A stretch of 64,000 bases of DNA from Ascarosepion bandense (GCA_037127315.1 JBBBDQ010000350.1:5422501-5486500), one strand, 5' to 3'. Counted from the stretch's first letter, positions 21,680 to 32,659 are shown. Numbers and translations: made by a program. Notes: generated by a model from the sequence alone, not told the origin.

Positions 21680-22390
21680 CCCCCACTCCTTGGGTTAGGA
21701 TAGGGGTGCTGAGTAGCTTAGTTTTGGACAGGTCACTTTTTAGTTTTGTCTGGATAATTCTTATACTGGGATGTAAGGTTTTTTAAGGAAGGGTAGATTC
21801 TTTTTATTTTACTACTATCTATGAGTGGATGGAATAAAGTTGCTTTTAATGTTGTGTGAGTTTATTTTCTTTTATTTATCCGATGTTCATTTTTTTTATT
21901 ATTTTAAGGATTAAACATGGGTATTTATTACTTTTTTAGAGGGGATTATTTTATGTGAATGAGGTACTTTTTGGTTAATTAAAGGTCTTTATTATAATAG
22001 GGAGATTATTACTATTATTATCATCTTCGATCCTGTTTGAAATTTTAAGAATATTCAGATGTTTCAGTGATATTAATCAATCGGCGTTAAAAAAATCTAT
22101 CACGACACTGACGGTGCTAAGGACTGATACGAAACTCGGACAAGATTAAGGAAATTTTGAGTTTCAAAGATAGTGGCAGGTACAGGAAAACGATGCCATT
22201 AGAAAAAGAAATACTAACGATAAAGGTGATTCAGTGCACTGCCGCTTAAATTGAAGAGAATTACATTTTTTTTTCATAAAAATAATTCACGCAACAATTC
22301 TACCTTTTTATTAACATTTATATCAAGATGATATTTATACCTCATGTAAAAGTAAACAAGCACACAGTTTTAAGTATATTACTTTCTTGG
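21680..22390. other. Unannotated spacer
   Basis: A C-run at 21674-21685 and AT-rich text. No gene or repeat recognised. Confidence 0.35.
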
Positions 22391-22394
22391 GGCG

Positions 22395-22640
22395 AAAAAT
22401 CGGAGATCCGAGTTCGAATTCCACGTAAATTCCTTGCATTCACTTACGCACAAATACCCTTGGAAAAGGTATTAGTCCGTCTCTCCTCTCAAGTTATGGG
22501 TTAAATAATAGATTGGTTTCTATAGCCTTGACCGGCAACCAGTCTACCGCAGAAAGCAATGGCAACCTACTGCGGGATAATTTTCTGCCCAGTCAGTCAT
22601 GTCTCTTTTGAGACATGATCTCCCAAAGACTGATTTTGAT
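22395..22640 (+). mobile_element. tRNA-derived SINE, 5'-truncated
   Basis: It starts within the head (GGGGCGAAAAATCGG), has B box GAGTTCGAATTCCACG, and contains CAACCAGTCTACCGCAGAAA and CCCAGTCAGTCATGTC. The terminal CACTTAACTGACTGA is lost. Confidence 0.8.
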
Positions 22641-22649
22641 AATAAATAA

Positions 22650-23364
22650 AATAACCAATAAATGAATAAAACTGAGACCATCTGAAATATGTCTTTATAT
22701 TAAGTCGATACGACTCTCCAACCTTAGGAATGACTTAATTTAAGTGAAATATTTCAAATATCTCTGACGTTTACTTATTTGCTTGTGCAATCTTCTTAAT
22801 ATGATACGCTATGCGCATTTGACTAATTCAGAAACTAAAAGACAGGGACTTATAGAACCAGATCTCGCTGTTTATACAAAATTTTCTTTCAGTTTTTGAG
22901 ACTTCCTGGGGGTGAGAAATTGAATCAAGAATCTGACAACTTATGAGAGCCTCTGGCATTTTAATCCAAATGTAATCTATTCTGAAAATTTTACTTGTTT
23001 GGTTTGATTCTTAGAGAATTCTTACATAGAAATCACTCGAAGCCGGAACATTTGTGCTACATTAAGATGAGCAATTGGCTCTTTTGAATGTCATATTGGA
23101 AAAAGAAATACTTTGTATATGCTACTCTAACATTGTTTAAAAATGCAAATAAATAATGCGTGTTTGGCAAATTCTTAACCCATTTCCTCTTCTGATAATC
23201 ATTTGTTTCAGTCCTGGTGTAGAGTGATGAGAAAGCTTCTGCAACTCCTTTCATGTCTGCATATGATTTTTAATTTTTACTTCGCGGTAGTGAACTTGTG
23301 TTAAGTGAAACAAGATTTTACAAATATTAAAATACTTTTATCTATTTATCTTATTTTTTTTATA
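22650..23364. other. Unannotated spacer
   Basis: No gene or repeat recognised. Confidence 0.35.
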
Positions 23365-23840
23365 AACGTGTCGCCTCAAGCAAGGTATTTTACTGCCACT
23401 GTTGTGCAGGGGGTTACGTAGGAGGAATGTTGAGGAGTGAGAGGTTGCAGGAGGTGTCACGAAGAGATTAGGAAAGGGAAGAGAGTACTGACGAGAGTGG
23501 GGTGGACGAGGAGGAATGTTATGAGGAGTGAGAGGTTGCAGGGGGTGTCACGAAGAGATTAGGAGAGGGAAGAGAGTACTGACGAGAGTGGGGTGGACGA
23601 GGAGGAATGTTATGAGGAGTGAGAGGTTGCAGGGGGTGTCACGAAGAGATTAGGAGAGGGAAGAGAGTACTGACGAGAGTGGGTGGACGAGGAGGAATGT
23701 TATGAGGAGTGAGAGGTTGCAGGGGGTGTCACGAAGAGAGTAGGAGAGGGAAGAGTGAACTGATGAGAGTGGGGTGGATGTAGAAAAGCATGAGAGAGAG
23801 AGGATGTAAGTTAGTGAGACAGGAGATGATTTTTTTATCA
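23365..23840 (-). mobile_element. LINE-A 3' tail with internal tandem repeat
   Basis: The left end holds the 3' terminus (complement CTTGAGGCG) and the UTR box GCGCAGGGGGCTAC. The UTR is expanded by about four tandem copies of a roughly 90-bp unit starting at 23421, 23510, 23601 and 23691. Confidence 0.7.
23421..23780. repeat. Tandem repeat, about 4 x 90 bp
   Basis: Units begin GGAGGAATGTTATGAGGAG and end GACGAGAGTGGGGTGGACGA. Units two to four are almost identical, so the expansion is recent. Confidence 0.9.
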
Positions 23841-24177
23841 GGGCATAACACATTTAATCTAAAGAGAGCACTGATACGCAACGGCACTCAAGCCTGAATT
23901 TTTAAAGAATTTTGAAAAAGCAAGTTTCCTCTTAAGTGAATATTGCTGGTTGACAAAAACTAATGGCTTTATGTGGAAATAAAGATCTTAACTCGACGGA
24001 AACTGATGTAAAACAGGAAGCAACAGTTTGAGAAAGCCTTGGGAAGAAAAAATATTAAATAGCAACATCAAAAATTGAGAGAAGAAAATATTATCAAAAT
24101 GAGTATAAAAAATTGATTCAAAATTAGGGAATCTTAAAAATTCAACTTCAATTTTAAAAAGCTGAATCTACTTGATT

Positions 24178-24405
24178 GGTTTTGTGGTGAAGGTGATATA
24201 GGCTCGGAATGAGAAACCGGAAAGCCGTGTTCGAATTCCAGTTGAATTCGTTACAGTACCTTACGCGCAAATACCCTTAGGAAAGGTATTAATCCGCCTC
24301 TCTCCCCAGTTATGGATTAAATAACAGGACAGATTGGGTTCTATAGACTTGTTTGGCAACCAATCTACCGCAGAAAGTAATGACAACCTACTGCAGGAAA
24401 ATCTT
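24178..24405 (+). mobile_element. tRNA-derived SINE, 3'-truncated
   Basis: The degenerate head is TTGTGGTGAAGGTGATATAGG, the B box GTGTTCGAATTCCAG, and the body carries GCAACCAATCTACCGCAG. The 3' end runs directly into a LINE-A reading frame at about 24406. Confidence 0.75.
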
Positions 24406-25225
24406 CATCAGTGATTTTCTTGATGTAATCAGTTCCCAAGAAGGCATCTGTGCAGATGGCACCATCATTTACTCCGGTATAACAAAAAAAAAATACTAGA
24501 GCTGACAAAGTAAACATCGCTGCTGCTCTTGAAAAAGATTTCCAATATGTGGCGGACTGGGGTAAGAAATGGCTTGTAAATTTTAATGCTTTTAAAACGA
24601 AGCTACTCTCCTTTAACCACCATAGGGAAACTTTCCTACCTTCTATTAGCATAGATGATGCTAGTCTACCAGAAAGCAATAAACTGCATCTCATCGGCCT
24701 CACTCTCTCAGCCGACTTCAAGTGGAAAGACAACATCGGATCAATAGCTGCATTTACTGCAAGGGAGATTGGGTGATTGTATCGGGCTAAGAAGTTTTTT
24801 CTCGTCTGAATCCATTTTATACATATATATACCTATCATCCTACCATCCAAAAGAGGATCTGCAATATAACTGGATTTGGCTTCTCTCCCTTTTCTACAA
24901 AGGTTTTCACGGCTTTTTCTTCGACGAGCTTATCTCTCTGGTGCCCCGACGAAACGAATTTAGTCGAGCTACAAGATTTGCAAATATGTCCAACCCTTTT
25001 ACAGCCATAACAATCAAATGTAACGGTCACTTCTACTCCATCCGTTTCTTTTCTGGCAGTTCCTCTCTGTGGAACTCCCTTTCTTATACTGCTTCCCTGA
25101 TAGCTACAATCTCCAAAAGTTTAAGTGAAATGTGAATTGCTATCTTTTATCTTCTTGATTCCCATCTTTTTCTTATTCTTTCTCCGACACGCCCTGTACT
25201 TTGTTCTTATTTTTTTCGCTCTCCT
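24406..25225 (+). mobile_element. LINE-A reverse transcriptase C-terminal half and tail
   Basis: The best-preserved LINE-A segment here. The reading passes GTIYSGITK after the lost YADD box. It then gives KVNIAAALEKDFQYVADWGK, KTKLLSFNHH, SNKLHLIGLTLSADFKWK and YRAKKFF. After a deletion near 24850 the C-terminal cassette follows (FSRATRFANMSNPF, SSLWNSLSYTA). A normal element would carry endonuclease and palm domains upstream, absent here as expected for 5' truncation. Confidence 0.8.
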
Positions 25226-25239
25226 CTTTAAGTAGACAT

Positions 25240-25551
25240 TAGGATGTGCGTTGTGGTGCAGTGGATATCGACTTGAAACAAACAAATCAGGGTGCCGAAT
25301 TCGAATTCTATTGATATTCCTTACATTCACTTAAGCACAAATACCCTTGGAAAAGGTATTAATCCGTTTCTTACCTCCAGTTACGGGTTAAATAATAATA
25401 CAGATTGGGTTCTGTCGCTTTGACTGGCAACGAGTCTACCGCAGGAAGCAATGACAACCTACAGCGGGATAATCTTCTGCCCAGTCAGTCATGTCTGTTT
25501 CGAGACATGATCGCCCAAAACGTGTGTCGCGTATGGCACTTAACTGACTGA
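25240..25551 (+). mobile_element. tRNA-derived SINE, full length
   Basis: It runs from AGGATGTGCGTTGTGGTGCA to CACTTAACTGACTGA. A and B boxes, the central GCAACGAGTCTACCGCAG and the GAGACATGATCGCCC block are all present. Confidence 0.85.
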
Positions 25552-25741
25552 TCATCTTCAAAAGCCGGAGAAAACGAAACAATTAGCCAATATTTTCTTT
25601 TCACCTTTTACAATCAATTTGCGAATAGTAAATAGACTTTGTATATTTTTCATGGGGGTAGAAAAAAAAGGTAAAATAGGGGAAGTAAATGATGAAACCT
25701 TCATGCCATCATTTCTTTCTTATTTTGACTTTATTCTTATA

Positions 25742-26248
25742 CTAGCAGGATAACCCGGCGCTGCTCGGGTGTAATGAAAGCTTTAAAACTAATCCATGGT
25801 CCTGGAGCTCAAACTCTTTGGACGTTGACACGAAAGACTAAAAAGCAATTCTTGTTTCCAGTTAAAGCGAAACCGTAGACTGAAAGAGAAATGAATGGAT
25901 GTAAGTCAAATTTTGATTTCCTGGTATCGATATCAAATAAGTTTTTTTCCTTGAAGCTTCTGAATATCGTTTCTTATGTCTTTGTCTATGAGTGTATCAA
26001 ATTTGATTAAAATCGGACCACTCCTTCTATAATCCGATTTTTTCAATTATCGATTTTCGATATTTATCGGGGGTACCTCGACAAAATCTAGCTAAGAACA
26101 CTCGCAGACGCTTATAGTACAACTGTGTAAATTTTTAAGAAAATCGGTTCAGCCGTTTCGGAGTCTATAGGTAACGGACACACACACAAACACACACACA
26201 CATACACATACACAGACAGACAAAGTTCTATTTATAAACAAGTTTAGA
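25742..26248 (-). mobile_element. Helitron-like element, copy 6
   Basis: It runs from TCTAAAC at 26248 to CTAG at 25745-25742, with T/A flanks in the right places (26249 T, 25741 A). It begins the long-form module (TTTCCAGTTAAAGCGAAACC) but joins early to the conserved core, so it is a module-deletion variant. Confidence 0.72.
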
Positions 26249-26401
26249 TTTTGCAAGTATTCTTCATTATTAATGCAAAATTTCATCTTTATTGCTAAAC
26301 ACATAAATTTTATATTTTCTATCTTTATCTACGATCACTGCGGTGTCACCAAACTTCAACTTGGTATCAATGCTGACGGCGCAATTAGTTAGTCCTGTTT
26401 T

Positions 26402-26712
26402 AGTCAGTCAGTTAATTTCAATACGGGATACACACTTGGACGATCATGTCTTGAAAGAGACATGACTTACTGGGCAGAAGATTATCCCGCAGTAGGTTGC
26501 CATTACTTTCTGCGGTAGACTGTTTGCCAACCAAGGCTATAGAACCCAAATCTGTTCTGTTGTTTAACCCATGACTGGAGGGAAGTGAAGGATTAATACC
26601 TTTTCCAGGGGTATTTGCGCGTAAGAGAATACAAGGAATTCAACTGGAATTCGAACTCGGCTCATCGATTTCTCATTCCGAGCCGATATCCACTGCGCTA
26701 CAACACACATCC
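26402..26712 (-). mobile_element. tRNA-derived SINE, full length
   Basis: On the minus strand it runs from AGGATGTGTGTTGTAGCGCA to the GTTAACTGACTGACT end, with all body landmarks. Confidence 0.85.
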
Positions 26713-27180
26713 TGTTTTAGTAGCAAGTCTAAAATGTCCGACAAAGTAAATCTGGCAGTTGCTCACGAAAATGACCTCCAGTCAGTGTTTAACTGAGACA
26801 AGGAATGCATTATAAACTTTAACGTTTCCAAAACAAAACTATTTTCATTTAATCGCCATAGACACATTTTTCTGCTTTCCATTAGCATATGGCTAATGTT
26901 AACCTCCAGGAAAGCAACTCTTTGCACCTGTTTGGCTTCACGTTTTCCCCTAACATGAAATTGAAGGATAATTTTTAATCAGTTGATAGATCTATTGCTG
27001 GGAACGTTGGTTCACTGTGTTCTGCCAGACATTTTTTTTTAGTAGAATCCATCTTTCACATTTTTCGTACATTGAGTATTGCTGCCATATTGAATTTGTT
27101 GCTCCTGCTATATATCTTTTGATTCTTTAAAAAATCTAACGAATCGATCCTAAACTGACATTTCTACTTATTTTAATAAT
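26713..27180 (+). mobile_element. LINE-A reverse transcriptase fragment, heavily decayed
   Basis: Readable blocks are SDKVNLAVAHENDLQSVF, NVSKTKLFSFNRH, SNSLHLFGFTFSPNMKLKDN and IEYCCHIEFVAPA. It has stops in each frame and the C-terminal cassette is absent. Confidence 0.7.
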
Positions 27181-27184
27181 GCTC

Positions 27185-27600
27185 TGTGCGGTTATCTATA
27201 AAAAGCACGTCCCCTTGTGGAAAGTTTCCAGTTTACTACTAAGTTCGTCGTGTAATATATTACCTTGAACGAAGGATGTAATTGACAGTTACATCCGGCT
27301 GTAGGTAAGGTCAACAAATTGTCAATCGGCTTGAAAGGCGATGAGTCCGGCCGGATGTGACTGACAGATACATCCGCCAGTAGATAAAGCCAACAAAAGA
27401 GAAACCCGAAAAATAAAAAATGTGTAGGTGAAGAGGTGTGGCCATGTAGGAAGCCTGGGAGTTTTAAAACTATATAAAGTCTAGAATTTTCGCTAATAAA
27501 ATGATCCCCCATTGGATTCTGACTCCCGACAGTCTCTCCGTGTGCGCGAACTCTCTGTGACTGTTCTACTGCTCCGCACAAGCCTCGCTGACGAAGAATA
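27185..27600 (+). mobile_element. LTR-like block with TATA box and duplicated upstream motif
   Basis: A TATA box (TATATAAAGT at 27471-27480) is preceded by two copies of a motif of about 43 bp at about 27283-27327 and 27353-27397 (ATGTNACTGACAGNTACATCC... to AAAGNCAACA). An AATAAAA signal follows at 27598. This layout suits a retroviral-type LTR, but no paired LTR, TG/CA ends or target duplication were found. Confidence 0.4.
27471..27480 (+). promoter_or_regulatory. Candidate TATA box of the LTR-like block
   Basis: TATATAAAGT sits about 75 bases after the second copy of the duplicated motif. Confidence 0.4.
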
Positions 27601-27732
27601 AAAATATAAGATTATATATGCACACCTACTAAAGCGGCAAAGAACCGAAATTAAAAGCTAAAGCAAATGTATCAAATACAGAAATGACAGCTAGATAAGA
27701 CTCTCCATGGTCAATATTCTTCATGGAACAAA

Positions 27733-27994
27733 CAAGCTGATTGTTGTGGAGTTGCTTTCGTACTAAAAGTTATAATCGTGCTATGTCGGCTGCCAATCGA
27801 TGTTAGGAACTTGGTAATCTTCCACTGAAAGCTGACTCCTTAGTATTCGGCTATCTGCCGACTAATATCAACTGCCTAGTACTTCTACTGAACTTCGCTA
27901 GAACTCTAAAGAACTCCCATGAACTTCCCATGAACCCTGATTAATATATGACGGAGAGTCTATTATTTGAGGAGTAGGTGTGTTTCCACATAAT
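27733..27994 (+). repeat. Dispersed repeat Y, copy 2 (possible solo LTR)
   Basis: Homologous by eye to 15838-16133, beginning TGTTGTGGAG. It ends where hammerhead SINE copy H2 starts. Confidence 0.5.
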
Positions 27995-28102
27995 AATAAT
28001 GACCGTTAATCGGTTGAGTTTCGATCCCGGCCAGAAGCAAGTGGATGTGTCTAGCCACATTGATGAGCTGTGATACAGCGAAACAGGCTTGTATGTGGAT
28101 GA

Positions 28103-28163
<61 letters not shown>
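27995..28163 (+). mobile_element. Hammerhead SINE, copy H2
   Basis: The B-box-like GAGTTTCGATCCCGG precedes the hammerhead at 28055-28098. Stem I is CCACA (28055-28059) with TGTGG (28094-28098). The core is TTGATGA, one change from CTGATGA. Stem II is the perfect GCTGT-GAT-ACAGC, then GAAA. Stem III is ACA/TGT with loop GGCT, and A at 28093 is the cleavage base. The (TA)n tail is at 28106-28163. Confidence 0.75.
28055..28098 (+). ncRNA. Type I hammerhead ribozyme motif in SINE copy H2
   Basis: All three helices form and 10.1-11.1 is a G-C pair. Only the first core base (C3 to T) deviates. Known hammerhead rules predict weak or no cleavage with that change. Confidence 0.65.
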
Positions 28164-28166
<3 letters not shown>

Positions 28167-28187
28167 CATTGTATATTTTTAATCATA

Positions 28188-28395
28188 TCACCCCGAGTAA
28201 GGCGGTAACGCCACTGATGTGCATCGGGCTACATAGGAGTGAAAAGATTGGAAAAGAGACAACCGGAAAACGCATCCTAAACAGGTAACAAGGGCTGAGC
28301 CTCTTCACCTGTTCAATAGACGTGGGTGGAGTGTGAACCGGGCGATAGTTTAGTCTATCTAATCAGAGAAGGGAAATTTCACCATGTTGTATATA
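28188..28395 (-). mobile_element. LINE-A 3' UTR fragment
   Basis: The landmarks CACCCCGAGTAAGGCGGTAA and TGTGCATCGGGCTACATAGG are the complement of the family 3' end. Confidence 0.6.
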
Positions 28396-28427
28396 AGGGG
28401 AATATACACACACCATATATATATGGT

Positions 28428-28550
28428 TTAGCGGTTAGTGACTCCGGTTGACACCGAATCAGTCGAGTTTCGATCCTGGTCAGAAGCAAGAGGTTGTCTA
28501 GCCACACTGATGAGCTGTGATAGAACGAAGCAGGCATATATGTGGATGAC

Positions 28551-28591
<41 letters not shown>
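28428..28591 (+). mobile_element. Hammerhead SINE, copy H3
   Basis: The clearest tRNA-like head of the family: TGGTTTAGCGGTTAGTGAC as A-box region and GAGTTTCGATCCTGG as B box. The hammerhead is at 28502-28545: stem I CCACA/TGTGG intact, core CTGATGA intact at 28507-28513. Stem II is GCTGT-GAT-AGAAC with mismatches, and GAAG replaces GAAA. The (TA)n tail lies at 28551-28591. Confidence 0.78.
28502..28545 (+). ncRNA. Hammerhead ribozyme motif in SINE copy H3, decayed
   Basis: The core box CTGATGA and stem I are exact. Stem II and A15.1 are damaged, so it is likely inactive, but it shows the ancestral core that copy H2 has lost. Confidence 0.6.
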
Positions 28592-28592
<1 letters not shown>

Positions 28593-28679
28593 CCCTCCTG
28601 ACAAGCTTTTTCCCTGGTGACCCGAACACCTGACTGGATTGTTATGTGATGTCAGTTCTTCAATATCGCAGTGAATGCG

Positions 28680-29095
28680 GGACAATATCATCATAGATGA
28701 AGGAAAAACTTGAAGCAGCTGAAATGTGGTTTTACAGAAGGATGCTGCGAATATCATGGACGAGCATGTGAGCAATGATGAGATTTTGGAAATGATGAAA
28801 ACGAAAAGGAAATTAATACTGAACATCAGAAAGAGACAGCTGAAGTTCCTGTGGCATGCAATGAGGAAAGAGGGCTTGGAGAACCTGATACTAATAGACA
28901 AGATAGATGGAAAATGAGACAGGGGAAAGCAACGGATAACATATCTGAAGACCCTAATCAGGCGGATGATGGAACGAGGGTTGCATGGTGTAACAGAAGA
29001 AGGCGTGTTAAGAGTCACTAGGGATAGGGAGACGTGAAAAGCCATGATCGCCAACGTCCTGAAAGGACAGGGCACATAGAAGCAGAAAAAGTAGA
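28680..29095 (+). mobile_element. RTE-like LINE 3' end
   Basis: The reading gives MKEKLEAAEMWFYRRMLRIS, then after a frameshift SNDEILEMMKTKRKL, IRKRQLKF and HAMRKEGLENLIL. The 3' part encodes the C-terminal TWKAMIANVLKGQGT-like end followed by the terminal AGAAG. It is 5'-truncated and has stops. A LINE-A tail begins directly after. Confidence 0.75.
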
Positions 29096-29370
29096 TTGGC
29101 ATATCGGTCCCACTCTTTAACCGTTGAAAAAATGAAATGTAACTTTCACTTCTATTCCAAAGTTTTTTTTCTAGCACTTAGCGTCTATAGAATTCTCTTC
29201 TGTTTACTTGCTTCTCTTATAACTGCAATCTCCAAAATGTTATATCTTCTTGAACCCTATCCATCTTTTATCCTTTCTTCGACCCCCCCCCTGTTCTCAG
29301 TCTTTGCTCTCACTGTAACCCCCTGTGCACTAGTGGCGGTTTCGCTTTTCTTGAGGTGAAATGATTAGAA
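29096..29370 (+). mobile_element. LINE-A 3' tail
   Basis: It contains YRSHSLTVEKMKCNFHFYSK, then the 3' UTR box GTGCACTAGTGGCGG and the end CTTGAGGTGAAATGATTA. Confidence 0.7.
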
Positions 29371-29484
29371 AGAAGGCAACAATATCTTTAATTTTCCTTT
29401 TACATGTTAAATTCTGAACGTTTATTAAATTCAAATGAAGTCTTGAAGAAAAAGTGAGAATAAAGATTAATTTTTTTTTTCTTT

Positions 29485-29670
29485 AATCGTATCACCCAGA
29501 GCAAGGCGGTAATGCCACTGATGTGCAGGGGGCCACATAAGAGTAAAAAGATTAATTAGAAGAGAGTGAAGAGAAAGACGAACCAGTTCTGTCTCAGAAT
29601 GTCTCATGCCACATATAATTTTGTATGTTTCTGTATTTAAAGGAGGCACGATATGAAACAAAATCTTAAG
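29485..29670 (-). mobile_element. LINE-A 3' UTR fragment
   Basis: The complement of the LINE-A end (CACCCAGAGCAAGGCGGTAA) follows a T-run at 29471-29480, which is the poly-A on the other strand. Confidence 0.6.
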
Positions 29671-30286
29671 TCATTTTCCGAAAATATCTTTCAGTGCAAA
29701 CATAAATATTTTGCAGACTCCAAATGTCATTGTACCTCCTTCATTTTAGTGAAAGTAAAGTGTAAAATTATTAATGAACAGACCATTACCTGATTTGTAG
29801 AAACTGACCGTTAAAAATGCCTCTTTTATTTGCTATCAGTGCTGTTTATTCAGTACGACCATCAATAAAAACTTGCTGTTTCCGAAAGTTAAATAACGAT
29901 TTCCATTTGTTACTAAGTTCATCGTTTCTAACATCTCAGCTTCAACCTAACTTCAGACAGATGTTATAAGTATTTATGTACGACTTTTATCGTCTGATTT
30001 TAGCCATTTTCCTTGCAGGACCTTATCTGTGTTGTTATGGTTATATTATTAGTGGTCCATATTTGTGCACAAAACTGCATCAGTACCGTCAAGTAAAAAA
30101 GTTTCTTAAATAAATTATTCCTGTTTCCTAAAAGTATACGACTATAACACAATTAGTACTGCACATAAAATCTGCCATATTCTTTTATTATGTTTCCATC
30201 AGAAAGATAGTCAACATTGTGAAAGATCATTTGTAGATAGAGAGACTGTCGATATAGAAAGCAATATGTTGTGCAATTTTAGTAAA
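29671..30286. other. Unannotated AT-rich spacer
   Basis: No gene or repeat recognised. Confidence 0.35.
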
Positions 30287-30736
30287 CTAGAAGTATAGCC
30301 CGGCGTTGCTCGGGTGTAATGAAAGCTTTAAAACTCATCCATGGTCCAGGAGCTCAGACTCAGCCTAAAGAATATTTGTGTGAAGTTGGTGAGAATCGAA
30401 TAAAAATTGTGGATTTGTATAAAGGACATACAGACAGATAAACAGACACACACAAAATTCTTGCCGTTCATATATATATTATCGATTTTCTGCACTATTG
30501 TAAGAACTGCAACCTTGAAACTTCTGAATATCGCTTCTTAGGTATTTGTCTATGAGTGTATCAAATTTGATTAAAATCGGACCACTCCTTCTATAACCCG
30601 ATTTTTTCGATTATCGATTTTCAGTATTTATCGGGAGTGCCTCGACACAAAACCTAGCTAAGAACACTCGCAGACGCTTATAGTACACCTGTGTAAATTT
30701 TCAAGAAAATCGATTCAGCCGTTTCGGAGTCTATAG

Positions 30737-30785
<49 letters not shown>

Positions 30786-30806
30786 AGTTCCATTCATAAG
30801 TTTAGA
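30287..30806 (-). mobile_element. Helitron-like element, copy 7 (short form)
   Basis: It runs from TCTAAAC at 30806 to CTAG at 30290-30287 with A/T flanks. The hairpin CCCGGCGTTGCTCGGG is intact. The (CA)n tract near the TC end is expanded (about 30739-30781). Confidence 0.75.
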
Positions 30807-31601
30807 TTAGATATATCTAGTATCTTCAATAAATCGCTAAAAAACAGAATATTATGAATAAAAAAAGGAACTAAAGTAAATAAAAAAAAGAACTTTTTTC
30901 AGCAAAATGTTTATATTATTATCAAAGTATTTTTAATTATTTTTAAAAACTTTAATCCCTTCTGATATGATGAAATTTTGGAAATCTTGTTTTGATTTTA
31001 GTGGGTAACCAAATCGTCACGAGAGTTTACAATGGAAAACGTAATATTACATTTAAACACTTAAATTTTTTAAATTTTTTAAATTTAAACACTTTAATTT
31101 TGAAATTCCTGCAAAAATCTAAATAATTGTCGAGTTTTATTAAAGCTTTCAGGACTTATCACAAATGAATGAAATTATTTTCGAAATTATTATTTTTTTT
31201 ATATCTGTTACCCTCCTCTACGTAAATTTATGAAATTTTAAGAAAATAAATTTGTTTTATTAGTAAAACGTGGAACTCAATGTGAAATGTAAAACATCTA
31301 TTAGTTTCTGAAACATTTTGCCTCTATTTTCGAAAATTTGCTCTCAATAATACAATAAAAAATACAATATAACTATGACATTATTTAATTTGATAAGCTT
31401 TTAATTGCTTGAATAAATAATATAAATTAAGGACATTATAGCCTGAAAAAAATTGATTAAAAAATAAAGTTTTATTTTTATTTGTTGACGCTCGATTTTA
31501 TAGCAGATTAGGCGTTTTCTTTTTCTCTTTAATTCTTTCTTTCTTTCATCCAATCTCATTCTTTTCTATTTTCTCTCTATAATCTATACCTTTTTCTTGT
31601 T

Positions 31602-31604
<3 letters not shown>
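30807..31604. other. Very AT-rich spacer
   Basis: It includes a TTTAAATTTTTTAAATTTAAAC tandem-like patch at 31062-31090. No gene recognised. Confidence 0.4.
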
Positions 31605-31638
<34 letters not shown>

Positions 31639-31834
31639 ATTATAGTGGGTCCGTGGATTAACTCATCACGTAAAATTCAAAGTATAAATTTTCAATGTCT
31701 GGATATTTATTTTTACTTATTAATGTTATCGAATGACAAAAGCTTGCACTATAGCCCATTACATGTCAACGTTATTTATGCAAAAACTTATTTTATACAT
31801 GCAAGAGCTTGATGTTCAAATTTACTTTTTTTTC

Positions 31835-31906
31835 GGGGTGAAAGTGTCCCCCATGGATAAATTTTTAATAAAGTGGTCCGTAAGTCAAAAAGTTTGAAAA
31901 CCCCTG
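31835..31906 (-). mobile_element. hAT-like terminal fragment
   Basis: The minus strand starts CAGGGGTTTTCAAACTTTTT and continues GACTTACGGACCAC, a typical hAT-family terminal inverted repeat. A partial match (GTGGGTCCGTGGATTAAC) at 31645-31662 may be the other end. Confidence 0.5.
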
Positions 31907-32491
31907 CTTTAGAACCTGTTCAAATTTACTTCAAATCTACTACAACTTTGACAATGTCTCATCAGGTAGTAAACGCTATCTTTGAAGAGAGATGGAAAAT
32001 TCGCTTTCTTATATTGGTAAACATTTGTGTGCCAGGTAAACGGTTATGGAAAATGAGAAACTAGAATGAGGAATCATAAAAGGGAGATATATCTATATGT
32101 TTATGTGCGTGCCTCTCTGTCCTATTCTATATCAAGCATCAAATTCTTTATAGCTCTTTAATTTCTAAATCACGAATAACTTATTTATTAACCATTACCG
32201 ATTATCAAATCGCAGTCGTAATGGGAAATTCGTCCGGAATGCTGTCCCAGAGTCACGCAGATCTTTCCACCACTGAAACTCTTCAATACTCTATATTCTA
32301 TTCGACACGAGCCTTGCATGCCTTCAGATAAATGATTCTCTGTCGGGCTGTTTCGATCACGATATTCAGAAGATCAAACAAACGTTTCTGTTCGTCGACC
32401 ACCATGTCGATTAATCATTTCTGTTTGTTTTTCGCTGTCTTTCTTTGCTTTTCTTTCGCTCTTCCCTTTCCTCTTTCTTTCACTGTCTTCC

Positions 32492-32492
<1 letters not shown>

Positions 32493-32542
<50 letters not shown>

Positions 32543-32659
32543 GCTTTTTTGTCTGTCTGTCTCTCTCTCTCCCTCTCTCTCTCTCCGTTTTTCTGTCTGT
32601 CTGTCTGTCTGTCTCTGTCTTTCTCTGTCCCTCTGTCTCTCTGTCTGTCTGTCTGTTTG

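Noticed and set aside
28428..29177. A 249-codon open frame on the minus strand
   Set aside because: It is the antisense shadow of an RTE-like tail, a microsatellite and a hammerhead SINE.
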